A stretch of 35,130 nt of DNA from an uncultured Lachnospiraceae bacterium. Lineage in GTDB: Bacteria > Bacillota > Clostridia > Lachnospirales > Lachnospiraceae. The position numbers were made by a program, and so were the translations under genes. A model generated the notes under the pieces. The model saw nothing but the letters and a program-made list of their open reading frames with translations. It did no database searches and was not told the DNA's origin. The DNA is taken from the NCBI GenBank assembly GCA_902785055.1, contig CACZXG010000040.1:1-35130 (forward strand), written 5' to 3'. Positions within the stretch are counted from its first letter, which is position 1. Every line of letters begins with the position of its first letter. Positions 7,355-15,463 of the stretch are shown piece by piece.

Positions 7355-10300
7355 TTATTCAGATCTCTTTTTTCGCATTCCCGTCAGCAGGAGAACTGCC
7401 GCTGCAAACAATCCGATAGTCACTCCGCCGATGACCGTGGGATCTATTCCACCGCCGCTGACGCCGCCGGCTCCTTCGGGCTCGCCGCTTTCGTTCGCCG
7501 CTGCCTGCGGCGTAATCTCCTGAGACCGGAAATACATCACATCCGGCTCTGTTCCATTGTAACCGATCACGTAAAGCCTTCTGCCGTCGGAAACTGCGAT
7601 CGGATCAAAAGCCTTGTGATAGCAAGTAGCTCTGTCGTAAAGCACAGCTTTCTCGTCGGTATCGTAGATGATATGCACATCTTCGCCGTTTACGGAAGAT
7701 CCGATGATCGCGACACCCGTATCAAGGCCCGCGATCGCGAAATGCTCGCCCGGTGTATCCGCTCTCATCTTGTACTCATATTCCGTGCGCAGGTCATCCC
7801 CCAATGTTTCATTGAGAGTACCTGTCAGATCCTCGAAACTGATCTTGTTCTCAGCGTCATCATAGGCAACGCGGTAAAGCACTCCACCTGAAACTGTCTT
7901 GCTGTATTCTGCTCCGCTTGCCGGAGTTTCCCCGGTATCATCATAATAGCTTTCGTCAATTTCCGCGTAAATGTACATCCTGTCTTTGCCCGCAGCAACC
8001 TTCGTGTTGACCATTGCGGCATCTTCAGGAAGCTTCCCTCCGACCCGGACAAGCGCGCCGCGTGCCAGATCCGCCTTGTAAAAACCGGCGTTGTAAGCTC
8101 CATCACTATCGGCAGGCGCTCCTTCGAGCTGCATGTCATAAACACTGCCGCCCACCACAAAGAGTTCGTCTCCCAGCGCGCAGATGCCTTCGGCGTTATC
8201 AGGTAAAGGAATCTCCAGCTGTTCCCAAAAATCTCCGTAAGGCTCATAGCGCCACAAACATCCGCTGCTCACGTCCAATCCGGATTCATCCGTTGAATGG
8301 TGTATGCCATACAGGTATAGTCTGTCACGCAGGGAAGCGAAGGCTCCGTCTCTGATCGATTGCGGGTCGCATCCTTCGGGCAATGAAAGCCGGGCCCAGT
8401 TGTCCTCCTCGATATCATAGCACCATATTGCCTGTGCTATTTTGTACTTGGCCGTATTCGTTATCGTGTAGATCTTTCCGCCGCTTATCGCCATCGGTCC
8501 GTAGATACGGTGGCTTTGGTCCGCGATAAACTCGGGATAGAAAACAGGAACGCTGTGGGATCTTTCAAAGAGCATGCGGCCCTCCGCGTCCTGAGAGGAA
8601 GTACTGAACACTGCCCGGTTCACCGCGCCGTCCGCATTTGTGACCGCCGCCACATGCGATCCGTTGGGGAGTGCGCGGATATCCGCTGTGATTATGTTGT
8701 CCTGCCACGTCTGCGTTTCGATTTCTACGCCGTCTATTGCCAGTGTTCCTTCCTGGCCAAAATACCATCCCGACATCTCCAGCCCCCGGTCCTCCACCTG
8801 TGCTTTGCTGATCAAAGGTGCCTTGCGGGCAAAGTCCGTCTGTCCGTGCAGGTTGACCCTGCCGCCGGTGCTGCAGAGCCCGGAGAGAGCCTCGTCATAG
8901 TCAACTGCTGCAAGAAGTTTGGCAGCTCTTCCGCGCGCCGCTTCCATGAGTTCTTCCTCTGAGAGAGAAGCATTCGCGGGCTCATCCTTCGCGATCACGC
9001 CAAGGCACCCGGTCACCGCCGGCGCAGCCATCGATGTGCCGGACATGAACATATAGGAGCCCGTATAAGCATCTGCATCGCCAGCTGCCGCGTTGTCAAA
9101 ATAGAGAGTGGTATCCTGTGTGCTCTCATATGATCGGCTGTCCTTTGCGACATGACCGATCCCGATCCGCGCGATCAGATAAGTCTGTCCCTGGTCCTCC
9201 CACTCATAGATGCCTGTGATCTCGCCGGGATCCTTGTAATCGGCAATCCCGAGGTTATTTATCTTCTCCTGTTCCATGCCCTTCTGAAGCATTTCATGGA
9301 GCTCGTTCGACGCATCGATAAAGCCCTTTACATTGAAGCTGAGCTGTGCCCACTGACACTGATAAATATTGCTGAAGGCACCTGTCTCATAACCCTTCTT
9401 CAACGCGCCCGAACACAGGCAGTCGATCTCGACCGGCTGGCCGTCCGCGCCTTCGCAAGTGATCGAATCGATCCCGCCGTTGGGTTTGAAGCCGTCGCTC
9501 ATCGCTGTTTTGACACCGATCCACTCGACATTTTCCCCGGAAGGCACCGGGATTGCCATATATACATATCCGTTAATCGCGGAGAAGCCGGAGTGCTCCC
9601 GCTGCGCCTCTTTCTTGAGATCAGAAAGGTGCACTGCCGCTGCCCGTTTGTCGTCGAAGCCGTTTGCTGTATTGATCTCTCCGATCTCTTTGGCCTCCCC
9701 GCTCAGCGCCGGATTTGCGTCAAAAAAGCGCACGCCCGGCTCTTCTTCATCAAAGCGCTCGATCCCGGACAGCAGATGTTCCTCGGGCGTCACTTCGGGA
9801 ATAAAGCGCGTGTTGTCCTGATAGCTGTAGACCTCGCCCATCAGATCCTCCCGGATGATCTGCGTCACGGAGGAGAAGATCCCGCCGCCCGGTGCAAAAA
9901 CATCCGTCGTGCCCTGGCCCCAGCATGAAAAATCCGTCATCTTTCCATCCATAGACGCGGCGTCCACAACGATCACGTATTCACTGTTGGTCATACTGCC
10001 CAGGTCGATGGAATCATCCAGGTCGCAGTAGCGATTTCCTGAAGCAATGACGGTGTTGACGCCCTTGCGTCCCAGCTCATCCATCATGACAGAGAGGATA
10101 AATATGGGCTGCGCCGTACCCCAGGAGCAGTTGACAGCCTTGAGGTTGACTTCCTGCGCCACATCCACAAGAAACTGAAATCCTTTGACGACGGATCTCA
10201 AATCCTGCTCCGTCCCGTTTCCGCCAAAAACATTGACGGAGAATATTTTGACTCCGTTGGCAATACCGGATGTTCCTTCACCGTTCCAGTTCGCGGCAAT

Positions 10301-11185
10301 AATGCCCGCCACATGCGTGCCGTGGGAATCAGTCGCTTTCTGCTCATTCTCCGGCCGGTCGTCGCCGCTGGCGTTATAGCCGTACTTGCCGCAGCCATAC
10401 TTGACCTGCTGCTCCGGCGTAAACTCGTAGAGCACGCCTTGCAGATCGGGGTGGTCCGTATCAACGCCGGTATCCATTATGCAGATCGTGCCTCCCGCGT
10501 TAGCCGTGGCATTCGGGTTCGTCCGCCCTTCCTGCCAGCCGGGCACCTCCAGACTGTAGCCGGCTGTCGGGGAAAGAGGGGTGGTATAGATCGCGGGCGC
10601 TTCCGAACCCGGGCTGCCGTTTGACCACTGCATAGGGGAGAGGTCTCCCCTGTTTACTGTGCTTTCGGTGTTGTCGGCTTCCGGTTCTTCCGTCTCCGCT
10701 TCCGCGGCTTCCACCGCTTCTTCCGGTTCTGCTTCCGCCTCTTCTTCATTCGCGGCATAAGCGATATAATTCGGTTCCGCGGCGATCACGTCCGGATCAG
10801 TCCGCAGTTCCCGCAGAATTTCCTCAGTCGTCTGATTGCGGTCGCTGATGCTCCAGATGGTAAAGGTCTCGTTTTCTTCAAACTGCCGCCCGCTATTTTT
10901 TGTCAGAGCAGTATTTGTCACAGCTGCGCCAGACCCGCTGCCATTCCAGTCCTCAAGGGCGTCCTGAAGTGCCGATGAGCTGACCTGAGCGATGCGCTCG
11001 ACTTTGCCTGGGCCCTTCAGCTGTGCATCTCCTTTGGCGATCGCGAGGGCTTCCCCTTCGACATATGATTTTTGCACGTCAGCTGAGGAAGCGGGTGTAG
11101 TTGTTTGAGATACCGCAAACGCGGTATTCTGAGACGAAAAGGCTAAGGTTACACACATTGCCAGAGCAATTACTGTTTTTCTCAT
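7355..11185 (-). CDS. Large cell-surface subtilase (S8) with inserted region and Kelch-like repeats, C-terminal anchor
   Basis: The precursor has 1276 residues. A signal peptide (about 1-25) is followed by an inhibitor-like propeptide ending near 147 (LRTDPDVIAAEPNYIAY), an acidic Glu/Ala-rich linker (148-175) and the S8 catalytic domain. The triad is D238 (IMDTGVDTDHPD), H288 (DSHGTHVAG) and S718 (MSGTSMAAP), with oxyanion N384 (ASGN). Between the core strand near 430 and the catalytic Ser lie about 280 extra residues, far more than in subtilisin. After the protease, residues about 860-1220 hold Kelch-like motifs (for example GGKIYTITN, DRLYLYGIHH, GDELFVVGGSVYD). A transmembrane helix and KKRSE end the protein; no LPxTG motif is present. 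It is likely an exported, membrane-tethered protease. The extended -10 promoter at 11225-11233 serves it. Confidence 0.9.
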   Translation of the reverse strand: MRKTVIALAMCVTLAFSSQNTAFAVSQTTTPASSADVQKSYVEGEALAIAKGDAQLKGPGKVERIAQVSSSALQDALEDWNGSGSGAAVTNTALTKNSGRQFEENETFTIWSISDRNQTTEEILRELRTDPDVIAAEPNYIAYAANEEEAEAEPEEAVEAAEAETEEPEADNTESTVNRGDLSPMQWSNGSPGSEAPAIYTTPLSPTAGYSLEVPGWQEGRTNPNATANAGGTICIMDTGVDTDHPDLQGVLYEFTPEQQVKYGCGKYGYNASGDDRPENEQKATDSHGTHVAGIIAANWNGEGTSGIANGVKIFSVNVFGGNGTEQDLRSVVKGFQFLVDVAQEVNLKAVNCSWGTAQPIFILSVMMDELGRKGVNTVIASGNRYCDLDDSIDLGSMTNSEYVIVVDAASMDGKMTDFSCWGQGTTDVFAPGGGIFSSVTQIIREDLMGEVYSYQDNTRFIPEVTPEEHLLSGIERFDEEEPGVRFFDANPALSGEAKEIGEINTANGFDDKRAAAVHLSDLKKEAQREHSGFSAINGYVYMAIPVPSGENVEWIGVKTAMSDGFKPNGGIDSITCEGADGQPVEIDCLCSGALKKGYETGAFSNIYQCQWAQLSFNVKGFIDASNELHEMLQKGMEQEKINNLGIADYKDPGEITGIYEWEDQGQTYLIARIGIGHVAKDSRSYESTQDTTLYFDNAAAGDADAYTGSYMFMSGTSMAAPAVTGCLGVIAKDEPANASLSEEELMEAARGRAAKLLAAVDYDEALSGLCSTGGRVNLHGQTDFARKAPLISKAQVEDRGLEMSGWYFGQEGTLAIDGVEIETQTWQDNIITADIRALPNGSHVAAVTNADGAVNRAVFSTSSQDAEGRMLFERSHSVPVFYPEFIADQSHRIYGPMAISGGKIYTITNTAKYKIAQAIWCYDIEEDNWARLSLPEGCDPQSIRDGAFASLRDRLYLYGIHHSTDESGLDVSSGCLWRYEPYGDFWEQLEIPLPDNAEGICALGDELFVVGGSVYDMQLEGAPADSDGAYNAGFYKADLARGALVRVGGKLPEDAAMVNTKVAAGKDRMYIYAEIDESYYDDTGETPASGAEYSKTVSGGVLYRVAYDDAENKISFEDLTGTLNETLGDDLRTEYEYKMRADTPGEHFAIAGLDTGVAIIGSSVNGEDVHIIYDTDEKAVLYDRATCYHKAFDPIAVSDGRRLYVIGYNGTEPDVMYFRSQEITPQAAANESGEPEGAGGVSGGGIDPTVIGGVTIGLFAAAVLLLTGMRKKRSE

Positions 11186-11224
11186 GGTTTTGTCTCTTCG
11201 GTTATGATTGATAGTAATGTGTTT

Positions 11225-11233
11225 ATTATATCA
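11225..11233 (-). promoter_or_regulatory. Extended -10 promoter of the subtilase gene
   Basis: The minus strand reads TGATATAAT: a perfect TATAAT (11225-11230) preceded by a TGn extension. The -35 region is poor (TGAAAA at 17 bases). The predicted start near 11218 leaves a leader of about 32 bases. Confidence 0.55.
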
Positions 11234-11278
11234 TTTTTCTTGCTTGCTTTTCATTTACTAAAGTTGACATTGTAAGTC

Positions 11279-11316
11279 CATCAGATTTTTAAAAACTTGT
11301 CTGAGGATGGAGTCTT
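11279..11316 (-). terminator. Possible terminator of the metal-efflux operon
   Basis: Beyond the ATPase stop the minus strand has an imperfect stem (GAGG..GTC/GAC..CCTC) closing on GAA, followed by AGACAAGTTTTT. The stem has internal bulges, so this is a weak call. The rest of 11186-11342 holds the subtilase promoter only. Confidence 0.35.
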
Positions 11317-11342
11317 CGACAGCCTCCACACAAAATCAGAAA

Positions 11343-13367
11343 TTACACATTTTTCACAAACAATGCCCTTACCGAGTTCAGCACGCAGAGCACCATAACG
11401 CCCACGTCCGCAAAGATCGCGAGCCACATATTCGCGATGCCCATTGCGCCGAGAATCAGGCACAGGAACTTCACGCCGATGGCAAACCAGATATTCTCGT
11501 TGACAATACGGATGCACTTGCGCGCAATTCGGATAGCCTTGACGATCTTAGCCGGGTCGTCATCCATAAGGACCACATCTGCCGCCTCAATGGCTGCGTC
11601 AGAACCGAGGGCTCCCATCGCAATACCCAGGTCAGCAATGGCGAGGACCGGCGCGTCGTTGATGCCGTCTCCGACAAAAGCAAGAGCAGCATTAGGTCCT
11701 GCCTGAGCGTTCTTCTCAGCAATGAGCTTCTCCACATATGTCACTTTGTCTTCCGGAAGGAGCTCCGCATGTACTTCATCCATGCCCACTTCCTTAGCGA
11801 CACTCTCCGCCATGGAAGTGATATCGCCGGTCAGCATGACAGTTTTCATGACGCCGGCCTTCTTCAAGGAACTGACCGCCTCAGCGGAAGTAGGCTTGAT
11901 CTCATCAGAGATGACTACATGGCCGATATAGGAGAGAGGACCGTCTACGGCACCTTTCGCCACATATACAATAGTCCCCACATGATGGCACGGCTCACAT
12001 TCAACTTCAAGCATCTTCATCAGCTTGAGATTTCCTGCCGCGACCTTCATCCCGTCAACGACTGCAATCACGCCCTTGCCGCTGACTTCCTGCACATCGC
12101 TCACGCGGCTCTTGTCGAGCTCCCTGCCGGCAGCTGCCGGGCTGCCCGCTTCAAGAGGCTCCCTGCCGGCAGCCGCCGGGCTGCCCGCTTCGAGAGGCTT
12201 CCCGCCGGCCTCATACGCGCGCCGGATACTCGACGCAATGGGATGCGAGGAGTGGCTCTCCGCCAGCGCGGCGAGCTCCAGTATCTCGGCGGAGTCCATA
12301 TTTTGGTCCCGGCCGTCGTGAACCGCCGTCACCTCAAAGTTGCCTTTGGTAATGGTTCCGGTCTTGTCCATGACCAGATATTTGACGTTGGCCAGTGTCT
12401 CCATAAAGTTGGAGCCCTTGATCAGGATGCCTTCGCTGCTCGCGCCGCCGATCCCGCCGAAGAAGGACAGCGGAATGCTGACCACGATCGCGCAGGGACA
12501 GCTGATGACCAGGAATGTGAGAGCCCTGTAGATCCAGTCGGACCACAACTCCCATGTGCTGGGCTCGTGAAATACCAAAATATTGACAAGCGGCCCCAGG
12601 ATCGCTAGCGCCAGTGCGCTGTAACATACCGCAGGCGTGTACCATCTCGCGAATTTGGTGATGAACTGCTCGGACTTGGCCTTGCGCTCGCCCGCGTTCT
12701 CCACCAGTTCCAGGATCTTGGAGGCGGTGGATTCGTCGAATTCTTTGGTAGTTTCGACGCGCAGCAGGCCGCTCATATTTACAGAACCGCTGATGATCTC
12801 GTCGCCCGGCTTGACGTCTCTGGGCAAGCTTTCGCCGGTCAGTGCGCTGGTATTAAGTGAAGAATTTCCCTCTACAACTATACCGTCGATCGGAACCTTC
12901 TCGCCCGGCCGGATCACGATGATACTGCCGACTTCGACCTCATCGGGGTCTACTCTCTCCACTTCTCCGTCCTGCTCGAGGTTTGCGTAGTCAGGGCGGA
13001 TATCCATCAGATCGCTGATGCTGCGTCTGCTCTTGCCGACGGCAATACTCTGAAACAGCTCTCCGATCTGATAGAACAGCATGACCGCCACGCCCTCGGT
13101 ATATTCTCCCAGGATCATAGCGCCGATAGTGGCCACCGCCATAAGAAAGCACTCGTCAAAGACCTGATGGTTCAGGATTCCCTTAAAGGCCTTGCGCAGG
13201 ATGTCATATCCCACGGTGAAATACGGGACCAGGAAGAGGAGGAACCGCACAATGGGATAGTCATCCAGCGGCAAAATAAACAATATAACAAGCATAACTG
13301 CTGCCGCGATGATGCGCAGCAGCAGGTTCTTCTGTTTTTTATTCAGATTTTCAGTCAGTTTAGTCAC
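11343..13367 (-). CDS. Zn2+/Cd2+-type P1B ATPase (ZntA/CadA-like) without an HMA domain
   Basis: The 674-residue metal-exporting ATPase has TGES (177-180, actuator), the CPC metal motif (C290-P291-C292), phosphorylated D334 in DKTGTIT, HP at 375-376 and GDGINDAP (566-573). K633 and D654 in the last membrane segments match the Zn/Cd/Pb (P1B-2) signature. It pumps divalent soft metals out of the cell. No N-terminal metal-binding domain is present; a separate HMA protein is encoded just upstream. The nucleotide-binding domain carries an exact 13-residue tandem duplication (391-416, encoded at 12119-12196). The start is a GTG at 13367 with AGGAG 9 bases upstream. It is the third gene of an ArsR-regulated operon. 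Confidence 0.94.
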   Translation of the reverse strand: MTKLTENLNKKQKNLLLRIIAAAVMLVILFILPLDDYPIVRFLLFLVPYFTVGYDILRKAFKGILNHQVFDECFLMAVATIGAMILGEYTEGVAVMLFYQIGELFQSIAVGKSRRSISDLMDIRPDYANLEQDGEVERVDPDEVEVGSIIVIRPGEKVPIDGIVVEGNSSLNTSALTGESLPRDVKPGDEIISGSVNMSGLLRVETTKEFDESTASKILELVENAGERKAKSEQFITKFARWYTPAVCYSALALAILGPLVNILVFHEPSTWELWSDWIYRALTFLVISCPCAIVVSIPLSFFGGIGGASSEGILIKGSNFMETLANVKYLVMDKTGTITKGNFEVTAVHDGRDQNMDSAEILELAALAESHSSHPIASSIRRAYEAGGKPLEAGSPAAAGREPLEAGSPAAAGRELDKSRVSDVQEVSGKGVIAVVDGMKVAAGNLKLMKMLEVECEPCHHVGTIVYVAKGAVDGPLSYIGHVVISDEIKPTSAEAVSSLKKAGVMKTVMLTGDITSMAESVAKEVGMDEVHAELLPEDKVTYVEKLIAEKNAQAGPNAALAFVGDGINDAPVLAIADLGIAMGALGSDAAIEAADVVLMDDDPAKIVKAIRIARKCIRIVNENIWFAIGVKFLCLILGAMGIANMWLAIFADVGVMVLCVLNSVRALFVKNV
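12119..12210 (-). repeat. 39-base tandem repeat inside the P-type ATPase gene
   Basis: Two nearly identical 39-base units (12119-12157 and 12158-12196) differ at two positions, and a degenerate start of a third follows from 12197. They encode PLEAGSPAAAGRE twice, in the loop after the HP motif of the nucleotide-binding domain. The repeat is in frame and rich in G+C, which suggests slippage expansion. Confidence 0.85.
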
Positions 13368-13404
13368 TCTCTTAATCTCCTTGCGGAGCCTCCGTCACAC
13401 ATCT

Positions 13405-13623
13405 TTACAGGAAGATCTCGCAGTCATCCTCGACGATCTTGCAATTCCTGCGCACTTCCTGCATCACTGCGGCAGGCTCTGCGCCGTCCTCGAACTCCAC
13501 CTTCATCTTAAGGGCCATGAAGTTTACGGTCGCGTCCTTGACACCGTTTGTCTTCTTCGCTGCCTGCTCCATCTTATTTGCGCAGTTTGCACAGTCCACA
13601 TCGATCTTGTAAGTCTTTTTCAT
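13405..13623 (-). CDS. Free-standing HMA-domain metal-binding protein
   Basis: This 72-residue protein is a single ferredoxin-like HMA domain. The metal-binding CxxC is C11-A-N-C14 in DVDCANCANKM, following the first beta strand, and the domain continues with KTNGVKDATVNF. A second pair of cysteines lies near the C terminus (RRNCKIVEDDCEIF), which is not usual. Such domains normally form the N terminus of the P1B ATPase. Here the domain is detached and lies 37 bases upstream of the ATPase gene, so it likely delivers metal to the pump. I chose the ATG at 13623, which has AGGAG 6 bases upstream; the longer frame to 13704 adds hairpin-encoded sequence and overlaps arsR. Confidence 0.88.
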   Translation of the reverse strand: MKKTYKIDVDCANCANKMEQAAKKTNGVKDATVNFMALKMKVEFEDGAEPAAVMQEVRRNCKIVEDDCEIFL

Positions 13624-13644
13624 AATTGTCTCCTTTTTTGCAGA

Positions 13645-13696
13645 TGCGCCTCCGGCGCAGCTCCTGATCATGCGTTCCCCGTTATGAGCGCATGAT
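13645..13696 (-). promoter_or_regulatory. Two intercistronic hairpins between the ArsR and HMA genes
   Basis: One hairpin pairs 13667-13674 with 13689-13696 (ATCATGCG/CGCATGAT), immediately after the regulator's stop. The second pairs 13645-13650 with 13654-13659 (TGCGCC/GGCGCA) with a 3-base loop. Neither is followed by a U-tract on the minus strand. They probably tune mRNA processing or relative expression within the operon. Confidence 0.5.
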
Positions 13697-14101
13697 TTAT
13701 TCATTGATGTGTTCCAATCCCATCGCGATGATGGTCCTTACGTGTTCATCCGCAAGGTAATAAATGATCTGCTTGCCTTCCCGCCGTCCGTTCACGAGTC
13801 CGGCCTGTTTGAGCAGTCGCAGCTGATGCGAGATCGCCGACTGCGAGACGTTCGTGACACAAATGTCCGCCTCGAAGAGCGCGAACAGTATACGAATTCT
13901 TGTGGAATCTCCGAATGCCTTGAACAGTTCCGCCAGATCGTAGAGATCATCCTCTGAAGGCATGTTCTCATGGACAAAGCGTACCTTGTCCTCGTGCACC
14001 TCTCTCTCATCACAGCACGGCGCTTCCGCCGCGGCATAAATTCTTGTTCTTTCCATTACTGTTTTCAAATCTCCTGATTCTTCAACGCTTACGACAAACA
14101 T
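13697..14101 (-). CDS. ArsR/SmtB-family (CadC-like) metal-sensing repressor with a shortened DNA-binding domain
   Basis: The 134-residue winged-helix repressor is recognisable by LFKAFGDSTRIRILFAL, SQSAISHQLRLLKQAGLV and GRREGKQIIYYLADEHV. It resembles CadC, which senses Cd/Pb/Zn through N-terminal cysteines and a CVC motif. Here the N-terminal C29-C30 pair is present, but the CVC region reads ADICVTNVSQSAIS. Compared with family members, about six residues are missing, including the second Cys and most of the first helix of the helix-turn-helix. Autoregulation is supported by a promoter at 14130-14158 and an overlapping inverted repeat at 14093-14126. The start is uncertain: ATG at 14101 has no clear ribosome binding site, and ATG at 14056 has AGGAG but at 14 bases. 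Confidence 0.85.
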   Translation of the reverse strand: MFVVSVEESGDLKTVMERTRIYAAAEAPCCDEREVHEDKVRFVHENMPSEDDLYDLAELFKAFGDSTRIRILFALFEADICVTNVSQSAISHQLRLLKQAGLVNGRREGKQIIYYLADEHVRTIIAMGLEHINE

Positions 14102-14126
14102 TTGAACATTTACTCATGTGTTTGTC
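14093..14126. promoter_or_regulatory. Probable ArsR-type operator
   Basis: The arms GACAAACA (14093-14100) and TGTTTGTC (14119-14126) form a perfect 8-base dyad with an 18-base centre that itself holds AACAT/ATGTT-like half-sites. The dyad spans the predicted transcription start of the metal-efflux operon, where ArsR/SmtB repressors usually bind. It also overlaps the first possible start codon at 14101. Confidence 0.55.
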
Positions 14127-14129
14127 TAT

Positions 14130-14158
14130 ATGTTATGCCTGTAATGCTTTTATGTCAA
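14130..14158 (-). promoter_or_regulatory. Promoter of the arsR-HMA-ATPase operon
   Basis: On the minus strand a consensus -35 TTGACA (14153-14158) is separated by 17 bases from a -10 TAACAT (14130-14135). Transcription should begin near 14123, inside the inverted repeat. This is the arrangement expected of a repressor-controlled metal-efflux promoter. Confidence 0.75.
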
Positions 14159-14204
14159 GACTTAAATCGATATAATATTATATATAAAGGAACGAAATGC
14201 GGAT

Positions 14205-14233
14205 TTGAGCGAACGTAATGCAGATTATATTTT
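14205..14233 (+). promoter_or_regulatory. Possible promoter of the Ig-like protein gene
   Basis: TTGAGC (14205-14210) and TATTTT (14228-14233) are 17 bases apart and each matches four of six consensus positions. Transcription would start about 52 bases before the ATG at 14292. Confidence 0.4.
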
Positions 14234-14291
14234 GCCGTTATTAGTATTGGAATTGTACACACCCCACAGAAATGATAAGCGAGGTGGATAG

Positions 14292-15461
14292 ATGAATAAA
14301 GACAAGGGCAATAATACCTTTTGGGAAGAACATCGCAAGTGCTTTCTGATCGCTGCGGCAGTGCTGCTGGCAGCCGCGGTTATAACCGCCATCGTCATCG
14401 GCGTAAAGCCCAAGAGGAAGATCGTCGACCATATCACGGCAGAATACACCGGAGATACCAAGGCCGGTGTTGTTCTCGATGACAAAAACACCGGATTAAT
14501 TGTGACGGCCTATTTCAAGGACGGCCACAGCGAAAAGGTCACCGGCTGGTCCATCGCGGAGCCTCAGACGCTGGAAGACGCCGAGGTCAGCATTGTCACG
14601 ATCACCTATCAGAAGGCCAGTACCCGGTGCGAGGTCCAGTGCACCTCGGGCCTGATTCAGTCGATCACCGCGGAGTACGACGGCGAAACGTCCGCCGGAA
14701 CGCAGATTTCAGATACTAATCCGGGTATTCATGTCTATGCGGTCCGGGATGGAAATAAGGCTCCCGTGGAGAGCGGATGGCGGGTTGCCAATCCTTCAGT
14801 GCTGGAGAAGGATAAGATCACGACAGTTAATATTGAATATGAGGGATTCTCCTGCACTCTCTCCATTCAGTGCACCACCAGGGAGATCGTGCGCCTGACG
14901 GCTTCCTATAAAGGAAGTACCGAGGAGGGAACCGTGATCGCCACCGGCTGCAAGGATCTGACTGTAACCGCCAAATATGCGGACCGCACTTCCGAACAGG
15001 TAGATAAGTGGACGCTGGCGGAGTCCGTGACTTTGGAGCCCAAACAGCGCTATATTTTGGAGATCCATTACGAGGACAGCGTCTGCACGCTGGAGGTCAC
15101 CTGCACTACGCCTACTCCCGAGGAATTCAAGGCAGGCTGCATATCCGCAAGTTACTCCTCTCTTTACCGCAACCCCGCCAAGTACACAGGCACCAATGTC
15201 GTTGTAGAGGGAACCATTGTGGAGATCCGCCCCGGCACAGACGGAAGCACAGAAGTTTTCATTGAGATGAACGGCGATTTCCTCGGGCTGACTTCAGGCA
15301 TGCTGTGCGCCGCCTATACCAAAACATTGCACGGCCAGCTTCCTCCCGAAGGGGTTCCTTGCAAAATATACGGCATGTACAGGGAAGTGAGCGCCCGAAT
15401 GATGGACGGCTCCTCCATGACCATGCCGGTGATGAATGCGGAATATGTAGACAAACGCTGA
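14292..15461 (+). CDS. Membrane-anchored protein with three Ig-like repeats and a C-terminal OB-fold-like domain
   Basis: The protein has 389 residues. An N-terminal signal anchor (about 19-37) is followed by three similar repeats of about 70-75 residues, starting near ITAEYTGDTKAG, ITAEYDGETSAG and LTASYKGSTEEG. Each ends in a Cys-containing pair of strands (CEVQCT, CTLSIQCTT, CTLEVTCTT), so each repeat can hold one disulfide or paired cysteines. The last about 115 residues (LYRNPAKYTGTNVVVEGTIVEI) look like the tRNA_anti-like/OB-fold domain seen in Gram-positive lipoproteins. GAGGTGG lies 4 bases before the ATG. It faces the outside of the cell by prediction. It is transcribed against the YkgJ gene, ending 2 bases from it. 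Ligand and function are unknown. Confidence 0.8.
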   Translation: MNKDKGNNTFWEEHRKCFLIAAAVLLAAAVITAIVIGVKPKRKIVDHITAEYTGDTKAGVVLDDKNTGLIVTAYFKDGHSEKVTGWSIAEPQTLEDAEVSIVTITYQKASTRCEVQCTSGLIQSITAEYDGETSAGTQISDTNPGIHVYAVRDGNKAPVESGWRVANPSVLEKDKITTVNIEYEGFSCTLSIQCTTREIVRLTASYKGSTEEGTVIATGCKDLTVTAKYADRTSEQVDKWTLAESVTLEPKQRYILEIHYEDSVCTLEVTCTTPTPEEFKAGCISASYSSLYRNPAKYTGTNVVVEGTIVEIRPGTDGSTEVFIEMNGDFLGLTSGMLCAAYTKTLHGQLPPEGVPCKIYGMYREVSARMMDGSSMTMPVMNAEYVDKR

Positions 15462-15463
15462 CC

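Noticed and set aside
11264-11269. TTGACA on the + strand
   Set aside because: No fitting -10 and no + strand gene follow.
11307-12608. 433-codon + strand frame
   Set aside because: It is antisense to the P-type ATPase, has no ribosome binding site, and its repeats mirror the sense repeat.
13624-13704. Longer N terminus of the HMA protein
   Set aside because: It covers the intercistronic hairpins and the end of arsR; the ATG at 13623 has AGGAG at the right distance.
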